Shown here: positions 8,455 through 17,335 of the stretch, one piece after another | Position numbering within the stretch: position 1 is the first letter of the stretch | Layout of the letters: every line of letters starts with the position of its first letter | Assembly: GCF_014280875.1 (NCBI RefSeq) | Contig: NZ_JACLAL010000012.1 | Span: forward strand, 1-64,000 | Direction of reading: 5' to 3' | Length of the DNA stretch: 64,000 nt | Origin: Paenirhizobium daejeonense | GTDB taxonomy: Bacteria > Pseudomonadota > Alphaproteobacteria > Rhizobiales > Rhizobiaceae | Position numbers and translations under genes: made by a program | Notes under the pieces: model-generated | What the model saw: only the letters and a program-made list of their open reading frames with translations | What the model was told of the DNA's origin: nothing | The model's database searches: none

Positions 8455-8544
8455 ATGATTGGAAACTGGGAGGCTGCGAGCCTCGTACGCATGGAGTGTT
8501 TCGATGAACATCAATATCCCCACTGGAATCAACCCGTTCCTTGA
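8455..8544 (+). CDS. Possible leader peptide (29 aa) overlapping the CD-NTase start
   Basis: An ATG at 8455 follows a very strong Shine-Dalgarno sequence (GAGGAGG at 8442-8448). The frame encodes MIGNWEAASLVRMECFDEHQ and nine more residues, then stops at 8544, 41 bases inside the CD-NTase gene in another frame. The CD-NTase start at 8504 has only a weaker GGAG. Ribosomes loading here could couple to or limit CD-NTase translation. Alternatively the strong site simply serves the downstream gene poorly spaced. No homology is recognised. Confidence 0.35.
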   Translation: MIGNWEAASLVRMECFDEHQYPHWNQPVP

Positions 8545-9751
8545 TCCGGTCGACCGCATTCTTGCGGAGATCGCGTTTTCTATTCAGCTTCCGCCGTCGC
8601 TTCACGCAACTGCGGTAGGCCGCTACGAAGCGGTCAGGAAGCACCTCGAAGCCACCGCTTCGTTTTTTGGCGATATCGAGCATTTTTACCCGCAGGGCTC
8701 CATGGCGATCGACGCCACTATTTCGACCCGCGGCACTGACGACGAATACGACATTGATATCATCGCGCAGGTTGGTGGCAGGTTTCGGACCATGTCCCCG
8801 CTTGACGTTCTGCTCACTCTGGAACGTGGGCTGACGGGATACCGCGGCCTTAAGGTGACGCGCCAGACTCGCTGCGTCACAGTGCACTATGCGGACAACA
8901 TGCATCTCGACATTAGCCCCGTTGTCCGCGATTACGGTTTCCCCGATCGACAAAGCCACATCATGCATGCGAAGGGTCCGCAACATGGTGCCGACGACTG
9001 TCGTGTTCCGACCAACGCACACGCGTTTGTCGAATGGTACAAGCGCAACACTCCCAACGAGACGGTTGTGCGGGATGCCTTCCGGCAGCGCTGGCTCGAT
9101 GCCAAAGGGTTCGCCGCGGATGCCGAGGTCGATGACGTTCCGGACCAGACGCATTTCGGCGTCAAGAGCATGGCAACGCTCGCTCTGCAGCTCGTCAAGC
9201 GCTACCGCAACATTCGCTATGACGATCCGCGTCGCGCGGGCCGAATGCCGCCGTCGGTGATGCTTGCATACTATGCGGCAAAAACGTCTCGTCCTGGTCA
9301 AACTCTCACAGAGGCACTCGTGGGCGTTTGCAACGCGATTATCGCCGATATCGCGTATGCCAGCGCCCGAGGTCGGAAGCTGCACGTAGCGAATCCAGAG
9401 TATGATAGCGACGTCTTTACGGACCGTTGGCCCGAAAACGTTCAACAGCAGAACCTGTTTGCAAACGACCTGCGCGAACTGGTTCACGGTCTTCAGGTCT
9501 TGCGCGCCGGCAAGGCGGATCTGACCAAGATGCCTGATTGGCTTCGGCAAATGTTCGGCGGACGCGTGGTGACATCCGTCATCGATCGCATGGCTGCCAG
9601 CAACGGTTCGGCGATCCGGTCTGCGACGCAGCTTTACACCCCGGCTGGTGGCGTTATTGCCGGCGCTGCCGCGCTCGCCGCTCCTGCTGTTGCAAAGACG
9701 TCACCCATCATTAGACCATCGTCACACACGTTCTTCGGAGACGCTCCATGA
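8504..9751 (+). CDS. CBASS CD-NTase (cGAS/DncV-like cyclic oligonucleotide synthase)
   Basis: A 415-aa SMODS-type nucleotidyltransferase. The active site is clear: FYPQGSMAIDA (Gly65-Ser66), DDEYDIDIIAQ (Asp83 and Asp85) and a third Asp136 in NMHLDISP. On phage infection such enzymes make a cyclic di- or trinucleotide that switches on the effector. The gene overlaps the E2-like gene by four bases (ATGA), and that gene overlaps capV. The start at 8504 (MNINIPTG) is chosen because it follows GGAG and matches where homology-like sequence begins. The C-terminus ends in HTFFGDAP; in type II CBASS the extreme C-terminus is the site conjugated by the E2-like partner. Nucleotide product not predictable by eye. 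Confidence 0.9.
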   Translation: MNINIPTGINPFLDPVDRILAEIAFSIQLPPSLHATAVGRYEAVRKHLEATASFFGDIEHFYPQGSMAIDATISTRGTDDEYDIDIIAQVGGRFRTMSPLDVLLTLERGLTGYRGLKVTRQTRCVTVHYADNMHLDISPVVRDYGFPDRQSHIMHAKGPQHGADDCRVPTNAHAFVEWYKRNTPNETVVRDAFRQRWLDAKGFAADAEVDDVPDQTHFGVKSMATLALQLVKRYRNIRYDDPRRAGRMPPSVMLAYYAAKTSRPGQTLTEALVGVCNAIIADIAYASARGRKLHVANPEYDSDVFTDRWPENVQQQNLFANDLRELVHGLQVLRAGKADLTKMPDWLRQMFGGRVVTSVIDRMAASNGSAIRSATQLYTPAGGVIAGAAALAAPAVAKTSPIIRPSSHTFFGDAP

Positions 9752-10218
9752 GCGTCCTGCTTCCTTTGTCTATCCGCGAACAGGATGCGGAACTTCGGCT
9801 AGATTGGCCGAACTTCCGTACTGTCTTGTTCGAGCCAGGGCGCGAGCGTGTGATTTGGCGTGGGGAGGTGCGGCCCGGGATCAATCACTACACGATCGAG
9901 ATCGAGTATTCGATAGAGCGGGTGATCATGGGGCCAAAGGTTCGGGTGGTTTCTCCGTCGCTGACTAGGTTGCCCGGAAATCCAGAAGGCAGTCTCCCGC
10001 ATGTCTACGATCGCGATACCGATCCGTATCTCTGCCTTTTCGACCCGCGGGCACGTGAGTGGACGGGTTGGATGTCCATTTCAAAAAAGATTGTTCCTTG
10101 GACGTTGGATTGGTTGGTCTGCTACGAGGGTTGGCTCTTGACCGGGGTCTGGCACGGCGGTGGCCGCCACGTTACCAACGAAATCGGGATGAGCTTTGAT
10201 CTTGAGGGTTCGCGATGA
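9748..10218 (+). CDS. E2-like conjugating protein of short type II CBASS
   Basis: A 156-aa protein with the layout of the stand-alone E2-like (Cap2 E2-only) proteins of short type II CBASS: HVYDRDTDPYLCLFDPRARE, then IVPWTLDWLVCYEGWLLTGV and WHGGGRH. Cys96 in YLCLF is the candidate active-site cysteine; Cys125 is a second. In full type II systems an E1-E2 fusion links the CD-NTase C-terminus to cellular targets and so primes it; the short form carries only the E2-like part and no JAB protease, as here. It sits between the CD-NTase and capV with four-base overlaps on both sides, so the three proteins are translated together. Confidence 0.85.
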   Translation: MSVLLPLSIREQDAELRLDWPNFRTVLFEPGRERVIWRGEVRPGINHYTIEIEYSIERVIMGPKVRVVSPSLTRLPGNPEGSLPHVYDRDTDPYLCLFDPRAREWTGWMSISKKIVPWTLDWLVCYEGWLLTGVWHGGGRHVTNEIGMSFDLEGSR

Positions 10219-11261
10219 ATTACGTTCCACCTCGGCGCTCTGACGGCACAATCGAGCACACCCGTGTGAAGCTCCCTTGGCCAAAGGACCGGTTGTTTCG
10301 CATCCTGACAATTGATGGTGGCGGGATCCGCGGCCTTTTTCCAGCAGCGTATTTAGCGGAAATCGAGCGAAGATTTCTGGGCGGCGCTTCGATTGCTAAG
10401 TATTTCGACATGGTCGCCGGCACCTCGACTGGCGGCATCATCGCCCTTGGCTTGGCAGCAGGGAAGACCGCCCGAGAAATCTCGGAGATTTATACGGACC
10501 GTGGCGAGTACATATTTCCGAGGCCAAAACCATTCACAGATCTGTGGAGGTGGCTCCGCTCAATGCGAGCATCGAAGTATGACCGTTCGGCATTGCAGAG
10601 CGAACTGCTGAGGGTTTTCGGTCACGAGGTCCTCGACAATGCAAAGACGCGAGTCGTTGTCCCCTCGTTCGAGGGTGAGTACGGTGAGCCTTTCATATAC
10701 AAGACACCTCATCATCCCGACTATCAGAAGGATCGCCACAAGGCGTTCGTCGATATCGCGCAACACACCGCCGCGGCGCCGTCGTACTTTGCTGCGGTCG
10801 AGAACCATGGCTACCAAATGCTGGATGGTGGCATCTGGGCAAACAATCCGATCATGCAGGCGCTGGTAGATGTCCTCGCTTGCTACGATGTTCCTCGAGA
10901 GAACATCCGTATTTTGTCCATCGGGACCGGAGACGAAACCGTTGAACTAGCGAAACGCCATCTGTCAGGAGGCAAGATCGATTGGGGTGTGTCGATGAAG
11001 GTCCCGTTGCTGTTCCGGCTCGCGGCTCGCGCTCAATCCAAGAACGCCTTAGGTCAGGCATTTCTCCTGGTCGGCAAGCCAAACGTCATCAGGGTGGATA
11101 TGGACGAGCGCGAGCGACACATGGATCTCGACGATGTCGTCCGGGCTAAGGCGGAGCTGCCAAACTTCGCTCGAGCGCATGCCGAGTCGAATGGGCAGCT
11201 TATCAAGCACATTTTCTTGGCTGACGAAGTCGATGAGTTCGTCAGGTGCGCGCACGGTTGA
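10215..11261 (+). CDS. capV: CapV patatin-like phospholipase, CBASS effector
   Basis: A 348-aa patatin-like protein. Motifs: the oxyanion loop DGGGIRG (34-40), the nucleophile elbow GTSTGG with Ser71, and the catalytic Asp204 in DGGIWANNP. CapV proteins are activated by the cyclic nucleotide made by the partner CD-NTase and degrade membrane phospholipids, killing the infected cell before phage release. All catalytic residues are present. It is third in the overlapping operon and is followed by a gap of 94 bases before an unrecognised gene, with no clear terminator in between. No signal peptide or membrane segment is seen, which fits a cytosolic enzyme acting on the inner membrane. Confidence 0.92.
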   Translation: MNYVPPRRSDGTIEHTRVKLPWPKDRLFRILTIDGGGIRGLFPAAYLAEIERRFLGGASIAKYFDMVAGTSTGGIIALGLAAGKTAREISEIYTDRGEYIFPRPKPFTDLWRWLRSMRASKYDRSALQSELLRVFGHEVLDNAKTRVVVPSFEGEYGEPFIYKTPHHPDYQKDRHKAFVDIAQHTAAAPSYFAAVENHGYQMLDGGIWANNPIMQALVDVLACYDVPRENIRILSIGTGDETVELAKRHLSGGKIDWGVSMKVPLLFRLAARAQSKNALGQAFLLVGKPNVIRVDMDERERHMDLDDVVRAKAELPNFARAHAESNGQLIKHIFLADEVDEFVRCAHG

Positions 11262-11355
11262 CAAGGGTGAAGCATTTTCATTTTTTTGGCGCCGTTACTA
11301 GTGTCATTCGAAAGCGGGCTGGTAGTTGTTCTGGCCGCGAAAGGGCAGGTGGAAC

Positions 11356-12420
11356 ATGGGTTGGGGTGATAGGCAGAGGGATTTCGATACCATCTTGGCT
11401 GTCTGGCCCAGCTACGAGCCACTGACTGGTATATGGCGAATGCAAGAGCTTGCGGTTGACAAGACTGGCAATCCGAAATGGCGTGATCGTCAGATCACCG
11501 GTCCGGGGGGTGGCATCAAGATGGACTGGTACAAAGAGGCCGATGCAGCCCTCGCTGCCCGACTCGAGTTGAATGCTCGTTATGCGGCCGAACTGGAGAT
11601 GAGCCCCATCGACGAGGAAACCCGGCGCTCGTTTCAGCTCAAGGCTTCAAAATCACTTCAAGCAAAGGAGAGACTGCAGTCCGAGGAGGAGCTGATGCTC
11701 GCGGAAGCCCGACGTCGTAAGGCATCAGTGCCGGTCCCGCACGCGTCGGAGCTGAAGTTAACACCAAAGGCGGAGCCATTTAGGGAGGCACTCGCGCATG
11801 CGTTGGCCGAGTTTCCTTATGTCACCGGCGTACGCGTCGGAGACCTTCACGAGCGCACGGCTATGGCCAAATCGTACATTGGAGTTTGGGATTTGGTGGC
11901 TAAAGGCAATCTGAACAAGCATGGCGCTAAGCTAATCGAGCGTTCGAAGATCGCATCCGGCTTTGATCTCAACCCGACTGAACACTGGGGAGAGGTGAAA
12001 GCCAAGATCCGACAGGTATTGCTTCCGCGCGCGAACCAGTTGTTGCAGCTGGCGAGTGTTCAAAGGTTGCTAGATGAGGCATTGGCACGTGGTGAGCGCG
12101 CCCTGGTCTGCAATGGGGTCGTGTTCTGGTACGAGCCCGACGGACATCTAGGGTGGCAGGTCAAGTCGACAGACAGCGGGAAATCAGAAGAGGGTACGAC
12201 ACTCTGGACAGAAGGTACTATCGTTTCCGCCAATCACGGGCGGTTGGTCATCCTTCCCTTTATTAAGGACAATGGCGAGCGCGTAAAAGGACACACGCGC
12301 AACGCGCCCGGAGACGGTCCTTCAAAGCCCAGACATCCGAGCCAGTACGTCGAAATACCGTTCAAGGTATTGAACAGTGATCTCATGATCGGACTGTTCG
12401 GAGAACTTCCGTATGAGTAG
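11356..12420 (+). CDS. Unrecognised protein downstream of CBASS (354 aa)
   Basis: I do not recognise this family. The protein starts at an ATG with a good ribosome site (AGGTGG six bases before). Residues about 70-130 are charged and helical (KASKSLQAKERLQSEEELML, then AEARRRKASVP), probably coiled coil. The C-terminal half has short beta-like stretches (ALVCNGVVFWYEPDGHLGWQ and TLWTEGTIVSANHGRLVILP). There is no signal peptide, membrane segment or obvious catalytic motif. It is co-directional with and 94 bases behind capV and ends before the convergent McrC gene, so it may be a CBASS accessory gene or an unrelated defence-island cargo gene. Confidence 0.6.
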   Translation: MGWGDRQRDFDTILAVWPSYEPLTGIWRMQELAVDKTGNPKWRDRQITGPGGGIKMDWYKEADAALAARLELNARYAAELEMSPIDEETRRSFQLKASKSLQAKERLQSEEELMLAEARRRKASVPVPHASELKLTPKAEPFREALAHALAEFPYVTGVRVGDLHERTAMAKSYIGVWDLVAKGNLNKHGAKLIERSKIASGFDLNPTEHWGEVKAKIRQVLLPRANQLLQLASVQRLLDEALARGERALVCNGVVFWYEPDGHLGWQVKSTDSGKSEEGTTLWTEGTIVSANHGRLVILPFIKDNGERVKGHTRNAPGDGPSKPRHPSQYVEIPFKVLNSDLMIGLFGELPYE

Positions 12421-12815
12421 CATCGGCCGGAGATGCCATGCGGCGACGGCTGCTTTTTTGGGAACCGGAGAGATCAAAGTCAATATCAATGGATGATCTG
12501 GTCGCTGATTGCACTCGGTTTCGCGAAGCTATCCTAGCTGCGCATACGAACCCGCTGATGCAACCGCTGTCCAACCGCGTTCTTGCTTTGGAGGACTTGC
12601 ATCCAGTGCGCCGGCGCAGACGACTAATCCATTCGGCCAGCAAAGGTATTTGGTGTTGCAACACCGGGTCGCGCGTTGGTATCCGCTCAACAAACCAGGA
12701 AGAACCATTTTGCCGTCACAGTGACACGAGCGGCCACACCCGTCTTCTCTCCCATGGCACCGAGGGATTTATTTCTGGCACTAATGACGTTTAGAGGAAG
12801 GCTCGTGGGGCGATG
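12421..12815. other. Gap without a convincing gene between the unknown gene and mcrC
   Basis: A plus-strand frame at 12438-12794 could encode 118 residues, with a possible inner start giving MDDLVADCTRFREAILAAHT. Its second half looks like out-of-frame sequence, and another frame (NPFGQQRYLVLQHRVARWYP) looks slightly more protein-like there. This may be a decayed gene with a frameshift; I cannot support a function. Confidence 0.3.
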
Positions 12816-14102
12816 CTAATCTAAGACTAGGCTTCGAAGCGAAGCCAGCATATTGGAATTACTGGACAAGTGGATGCTAGCGGTTTCAAGGGTGGTCTCA
12901 TGACCAGTAATACGGTGGCGCGCCTGAACCGCATCTTTCTTACCAAGACCGGGGTGGTGTGGATAAAGCAGTGTCAGACGCGGGGCCTTATAGAGCTGTG
13001 AATAGGCCATCATCTGATAAACATCCGCCTGCGAAACACCCTGTGTGGGATCATCGATCCGCGCCGATATCCGCTTCCACTTGGTGTCGATGACATGGAC
13101 GACCCTGCCGCCCTGGCGGATCAGGATATCGGGCCGGGTCTGGAACAGGGCGCGTCCGCTGTCCTGCGCGCTCAGGCAAAACAGCCGTCCGCCCTGCAAC
13201 GAAACAGTGAGCCCGGTTCCTGCCAAGGCGCGGGCGATCAAGCGCCCGACATATTCCTCGAACAACGCGTTCATCTCGAACAGCATGGCGGTGCCCTGGC
13301 CGGCGCCGCCAGTGGTTGTCTGGTAGCGGTCCTGCAAAAAGAGCCGGGCCATGGCGAAGAGCTCCTGCCAGGATCGGTTGGTGCGGTCGATCACAACCTG
13401 ATCCCAGCGCAGCGCGGACACCGGTACCTCGGTCATATCGGCATAGACGAAGGCCAGCTCGCGCAGACGCTGCTGGTTGGCGGGCCGGCGCGAGAGGTGC
13501 GCCAGGCGCTGCACGGCCGCTTTAATGATCCGGTTAAGCGGCGTATCTTCGGACAGGAGATCGAAGCGGCAGGCAAGGCGCGATGGATTGACCGCATGAC
13601 GGGTGAACTGGCGGGTGATGTCGAGCTGGCCGCGCAAAGTCGGCAGATCGTGTTGGCAAGTGATATAGCGGCGCGGCATGCCCTTGCGCAGCGCTTCGGT
13701 CAGCTTGTCGCAAAAGATGCGGATCAGGATTTCGAGCAGGGTCTCGCGCTGCCAGGCAAGATCGGTGATGACGCCCAGGTCAATTTTCAAATCCAGCGCG
13801 ACGGCCAGCATATGCACCAGCCGCTTACGGATCGCTGCGTTCTGGTGATCGGTTGTTTCACCGGGCGCCACATCGATCTTGGGCAGGATCTCCAGGCTCG
13901 CATCGCCCGCCGCCAGAATTCCGACCACGCCGCGCGCGCGCAAAGCATGCCGGCCATGTTCGAGCACGCCGCTGCCGCCGCGTCCGGCAAAGGCCGAGCG
14001 AGCCGCCAGTGCCGCCAGCTTACCGGCGTAACCGTCGGGAATCTGCCCCGCGCCTTCGCCGTAGGCGAGCTTGTCCCATTCCCGAAGCGTATAGGCGGGC
14101 AT
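12816..14102 (-). CDS. mcrC: McrC, nuclease subunit of McrBC-type restriction system
   Basis: A 428-aa McrC family protein. The C-terminal PD-(D/E)xK nuclease core is visible: TRPDILI with Asp325 and VIDTKWK with Asp339 and Lys341, after the helix FEMNALFEEYVGR. The N-terminal half has the family hallmarks DITRQFTRHAV, SEDTPLNRIIKAA and LRELAF. McrC joins the McrB motor ring, stimulates its nucleotide hydrolysis and cuts DNA carrying modified cytosine. The start ATG overlaps the mcrB stop, so the two are translationally coupled. It is the last gene of a three-gene minus-strand operon. Length is somewhat above the 348 residues of E. coli McrC but normal for this branch. Confidence 0.9.
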   Translation of the reverse strand: MPAYTLREWDKLAYGEGAGQIPDGYAGKLAALAARSAFAGRGGSGVLEHGRHALRARGVVGILAAGDASLEILPKIDVAPGETTDHQNAAIRKRLVHMLAVALDLKIDLGVITDLAWQRETLLEILIRIFCDKLTEALRKGMPRRYITCQHDLPTLRGQLDITRQFTRHAVNPSRLACRFDLLSEDTPLNRIIKAAVQRLAHLSRRPANQQRLRELAFVYADMTEVPVSALRWDQVVIDRTNRSWQELFAMARLFLQDRYQTTTGGAGQGTAMLFEMNALFEEYVGRLIARALAGTGLTVSLQGGRLFCLSAQDSGRALFQTRPDILIRQGGRVVHVIDTKWKRISARIDDPTQGVSQADVYQMMAYSQLYKAPRLTLLYPHHPGLGKKDAVQARHRITGHETTLETASIHLSSNSNMLASLRSLVLD

Positions 14103-17100
14103 CAGGCGGCAAAGTCCGAAAAATCGAAGTGCGCCTTGACGCTCCAGCGCAACTTGTCGCCGCCCAGCTCATCATCGGCAAAACCAGCCGGCGCCGCCAG
14201 CCGCCGCGCTTCGAGGAAATGGGAGCCATTGGTGCCGTCTCCATCGCCCAGCACCGCGGCGACCTTTGACCAATCCTCGTAGAAATACTCCGCCAAGAGC
14301 GGGATGACCTTTTGGCGCATGACATCCTCGACATCGGCGCGGCTACGGCAGCCAGTGAAATAGGCGTGGCCGATCTGGTGTTCGCGATCGAAGAGATATT
14401 CGATCCGCTCGTTGATAGTGTGCAGCAGCTTGCACAGATCGATCCCCTCGAGATTTGCGGCATCAAGCCCTCTGGCCGCCAGCGCCCGGCGCAGTTCCTC
14501 GATATCGGGCATCAGCTCGCGGAAGGTGAAGCGGCGGCGCAGAGCGGTGTCGAGCAGCGCGATCGACCGGTCCGCGGTGTTCATCGTGCCGATAATGTGC
14601 AGGTTGGCCGGCACGCCGAAACTCGTCCCCGAATAGGGAAGCCGCACGCGGACCTCGTTTTCACAGCCGAGCCGCTTGTCGGTTTCGAGCAGCGTGATCA
14701 GCTCGCCGAACACCTTGGAGATATTGGCCCTGTTGATCTCGTCGATAACCAGGACATGCGGCCGCGCGCCGGCCACTGGCCGCTCGGCATTGGGATCCAT
14801 CACCACCGCTTCGAGCGCATCCCAGTCAATGCGGTCCGGATCAAGCCGGTAGGCTGACTGGCGGCGGAAATTACGAGCATAGAATGGCGCGCGCTCCGCG
14901 CCATTATCATCGCGCCAGATCCATTCGACACTGCGCCGGTGTGGATGGAAATCGGCGTCGGCATCGAAATAATACTCGCTGCTCACCCGGCCAAAGGCAC
15001 GGTAGCTGTCACGGCCATCGGAGATGACGACATAGTCCCCGACCTGCAGGCCGGAGCGAAAGGCGTAAAGCATCTCGATATTGGGGTCCTTGCCGGATGC
15101 GCCGGGATCCTTCTGATCGTTCCACGTCTTCCGGATTTCTTCGAAATCATCGAAGCGCTCGTCGGACCAGTCGATATCGCCGCCCCAGCCAAGATGGATC
15201 AGCCCGCCATCAAGCCCTTCGCGGATTCGGTCTTCCTGGCTGCCGCGCTGACCGAGCGCGATCTTGTAGATCGGGCGCGAGCGGTCGAGCCGCTTGGCCG
15301 GCGCATCGCCGGTGTCGAGCCGCGCTCTCTCGCTGATGATCTTGAACACGCCGCCATGGGGTTTGAGACTAAAGCCACCCGAAGTGCTGGCAGCCTCATC
15401 GTCGCCTTCCTGTTCGACGCCTGTCGTCGGTCGCAGCCCCTCGACGAAATCTTCGTAGGCGAATGACTGGTGAAAGGTGACGAATTCGATCCGTCCCTCA
15501 CCGGCAAGACGGCGATACTCGGCCATCAGAGCATCGCGGTCATCGCGCAGTGGTTCGGCTGCGGCTTCGCCCAGGCAAAGCCGCACGGCCTCCCAGGCGG
15601 TGACATAGGTCTTGCCGGTCCCCGGCGGGCCGTAAAGGATGAGATTGGTGGTCGCGGGCATCGCGGTCATCGGTTCAAAGGTCATGGCTTGGTGCCCTTC
15701 CGCTGAGGCGAGCTGGTAGGTGAAAACGGTAGAACTGCTAGGATTTGGCAGCGTGTGCGAGGGCGCCGGCACATTGGCGAGCTTCTGAAATTTCTCGCCG
15801 CCGAGCGCGCTGCAGATTGCCGGGAACGCGCTGGGTAGCCCCATGTCGCGGCCAAGATCACCGGCGCGAATTGCAATGTCTGCCGCGCCGTTCTCACGGG
15901 CAGGTTCGACATAATAGTTTCGCGCACAGAGCCGGATGCGATCTGCGTCGCGGATCAGATGCTCGTAGCGCTCCGGCGGGGTGACCGGTGCGTCATCGGC
16001 ATCGACGATGATGTAACCCGCATTGTGGAGCTGGGCGGCGGCATCGGCCTTCTGTCCCCACCCGCCATTGAGCTGCGTCTTGCCGCGCAGGAAGCCAACG
16101 ATCGGCTTGGACGGATAGACGCGACCCGGCCGCGCGCGTGTCGAGCGCACCCAATGGTCACGCGGCTCGCCAAAGGCCTCGAAGATGGCGGCGTGTTCGC
16201 CCGACTGGCGGTAGCTATCATAGGCGTCCATCGCCGCCTCGATCGCTTCTCGCGAAAAGATAGCCACATCTTCTTCCTTGTAATTGTGGACGATCCACAG
16301 CGCGCTTTGCACATCGATCATGTCGCGCGGCGCCAGACCCCGGTCCGCAAAAGCGGTGCGCACGGCCTGCATGAAGCGCCATTCGTCGCGATAGGTGTCG
16401 GTCATCGACGCATGATCGGGAAAGCGGCTGCCAACCGCTTCGAGCCAGAGGTCCTGGCGCACAGAGTGGCGGATATAAATGCCCTCGTCCGGAGCGAGAT
16501 GGAGGAACAGGAATTCGGCGATCTGGCGCGCCGGATCGGGCTTGCCGTCCGGGACGGCCCCGATCCACGCGTCAACGAAGGCCTTCAGCGCCGAGGCGTG
16601 ACCGTCCGCTGCGCCAAGCGCTGCGTCGACAAGCGCGCGCAAGGCCGGCCAGAGCAGCTCGCGATCGGCGTCTCCCTTGGACGACATGGGCAAATAAACG
16701 CGCCAATCTACCAGATTGCTTTTTGAAAGCGCGCTGTGAACGGCATCGGCCAATTCTTTATCCGACCCAGCTTTCGCGATCGCCGTCTTGAGCTCGGCGG
16801 CAATCGCCAGCTTGTAGGTCCGCTCTGCCTCATCGAAATGCGGATCGGGCGGGTCGAACCGGTCAAAGGCGGGAAAGAATCGGCGTAGCCGTTTGATCCA
16901 GCGCGTGATCGCAGCCGGGTTAAGCACTAGCGCGTCGCCAGACCGCAACAGCACCGCGATCAGCCGGCGTAAGGCATCGTCGCTCTCGATTGGCACGACA
17001 AGACAAGGACCATTCTCAAATGCCCAACTGCTATTGAGCCCGGTGTGCCGGCCTCCCCCAGCGCCCTTGTTTGGATCGAAGGGCTTCTTTTCGCAGTCGA

Positions 17101-17335
17101 AGCTCTCCCCCTTCAGAAGGGGCTCCCATTTGGGATGGAGATAAAAGTTTCGTGCCAAACCCTCAATGCCCCACAGCAGCAGCTCGCCAGCGCCAAATTT
17201 GAAGGGCAGCATCTTCTTCGCGTGACCATCTCCGGGGCGCAACCCCGCGCCACGGATCAACCCAAGATACGCGTGACGCTGCACGGCATACCTTGGATCA
17301 TTCTCATCGAGGCGCGCCTCGAACTTCTCCCACAT
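14102..17335 (-). CDS. mcrB: McrB-like AAA+ GTPase with long N-terminal region and an inserted domain
   Basis: A 1077-aa motor subunit. Residues 1-540 are a large specificity or recognition region of unknown fold. The AAA+ core has Walker A GPPGTGKT at 569-576, the McrB-type VTFHQSFAYEDFVEGLRP at 619-636, Walker B VLVIDEINRANISKVFGELI at 861-880, and sensor/arginine-finger stretches GTMNTADRS (916-924) and ALRRRF (931-936). Between 640 and 850 an extra domain is inserted (IYKIALGQRGSQEDRIREGL, GDYVVISDGRDSYRAFGRVS, YYFDADADFHPHRRSVEWIW) that resembles EVE/PUA-like modified-base readers, though I cannot prove it. E. coli McrB is 459 aa. It abuts the RecB-like nuclease-helicase gene with no gap. 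Confidence 0.88.
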   Translation of the reverse strand: MWEKFEARLDENDPRYAVQRHAYLGLIRGAGLRPGDGHAKKMLPFKFGAGELLLWGIEGLARNFYLHPKWEPLLKGESFDCEKKPFDPNKGAGGGRHTGLNSSWAFENGPCLVVPIESDDALRRLIAVLLRSGDALVLNPAAITRWIKRLRRFFPAFDRFDPPDPHFDEAERTYKLAIAAELKTAIAKAGSDKELADAVHSALSKSNLVDWRVYLPMSSKGDADRELLWPALRALVDAALGAADGHASALKAFVDAWIGAVPDGKPDPARQIAEFLFLHLAPDEGIYIRHSVRQDLWLEAVGSRFPDHASMTDTYRDEWRFMQAVRTAFADRGLAPRDMIDVQSALWIVHNYKEEDVAIFSREAIEAAMDAYDSYRQSGEHAAIFEAFGEPRDHWVRSTRARPGRVYPSKPIVGFLRGKTQLNGGWGQKADAAAQLHNAGYIIVDADDAPVTPPERYEHLIRDADRIRLCARNYYVEPARENGAADIAIRAGDLGRDMGLPSAFPAICSALGGEKFQKLANVPAPSHTLPNPSSSTVFTYQLASAEGHQAMTFEPMTAMPATTNLILYGPPGTGKTYVTAWEAVRLCLGEAAAEPLRDDRDALMAEYRRLAGEGRIEFVTFHQSFAYEDFVEGLRPTTGVEQEGDDEAASTSGGFSLKPHGGVFKIISERARLDTGDAPAKRLDRSRPIYKIALGQRGSQEDRIREGLDGGLIHLGWGGDIDWSDERFDDFEEIRKTWNDQKDPGASGKDPNIEMLYAFRSGLQVGDYVVISDGRDSYRAFGRVSSEYYFDADADFHPHRRSVEWIWRDDNGAERAPFYARNFRRQSAYRLDPDRIDWDALEAVVMDPNAERPVAGARPHVLVIDEINRANISKVFGELITLLETDKRLGCENEVRVRLPYSGTSFGVPANLHIIGTMNTADRSIALLDTALRRRFTFRELMPDIEELRRALAARGLDAANLEGIDLCKLLHTINERIEYLFDREHQIGHAYFTGCRSRADVEDVMRQKVIPLLAEYFYEDWSKVAAVLGDGDGTNGSHFLEARRLAAPAGFADDELGGDKLRWSVKAHFDFSDFAA

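Noticed and set aside
12438-12794. 118-codon frame between the unknown gene and mcrC
   Set aside because: Only the first third looks like protein, no ribosome site of note; listed as a gap with a possible decayed gene.
13095-14282. Plus-strand 395-codon frame opposite mcrC/mcrB
   Set aside because: Crosses the mcrC-mcrB junction antisense and has shadow-like composition.
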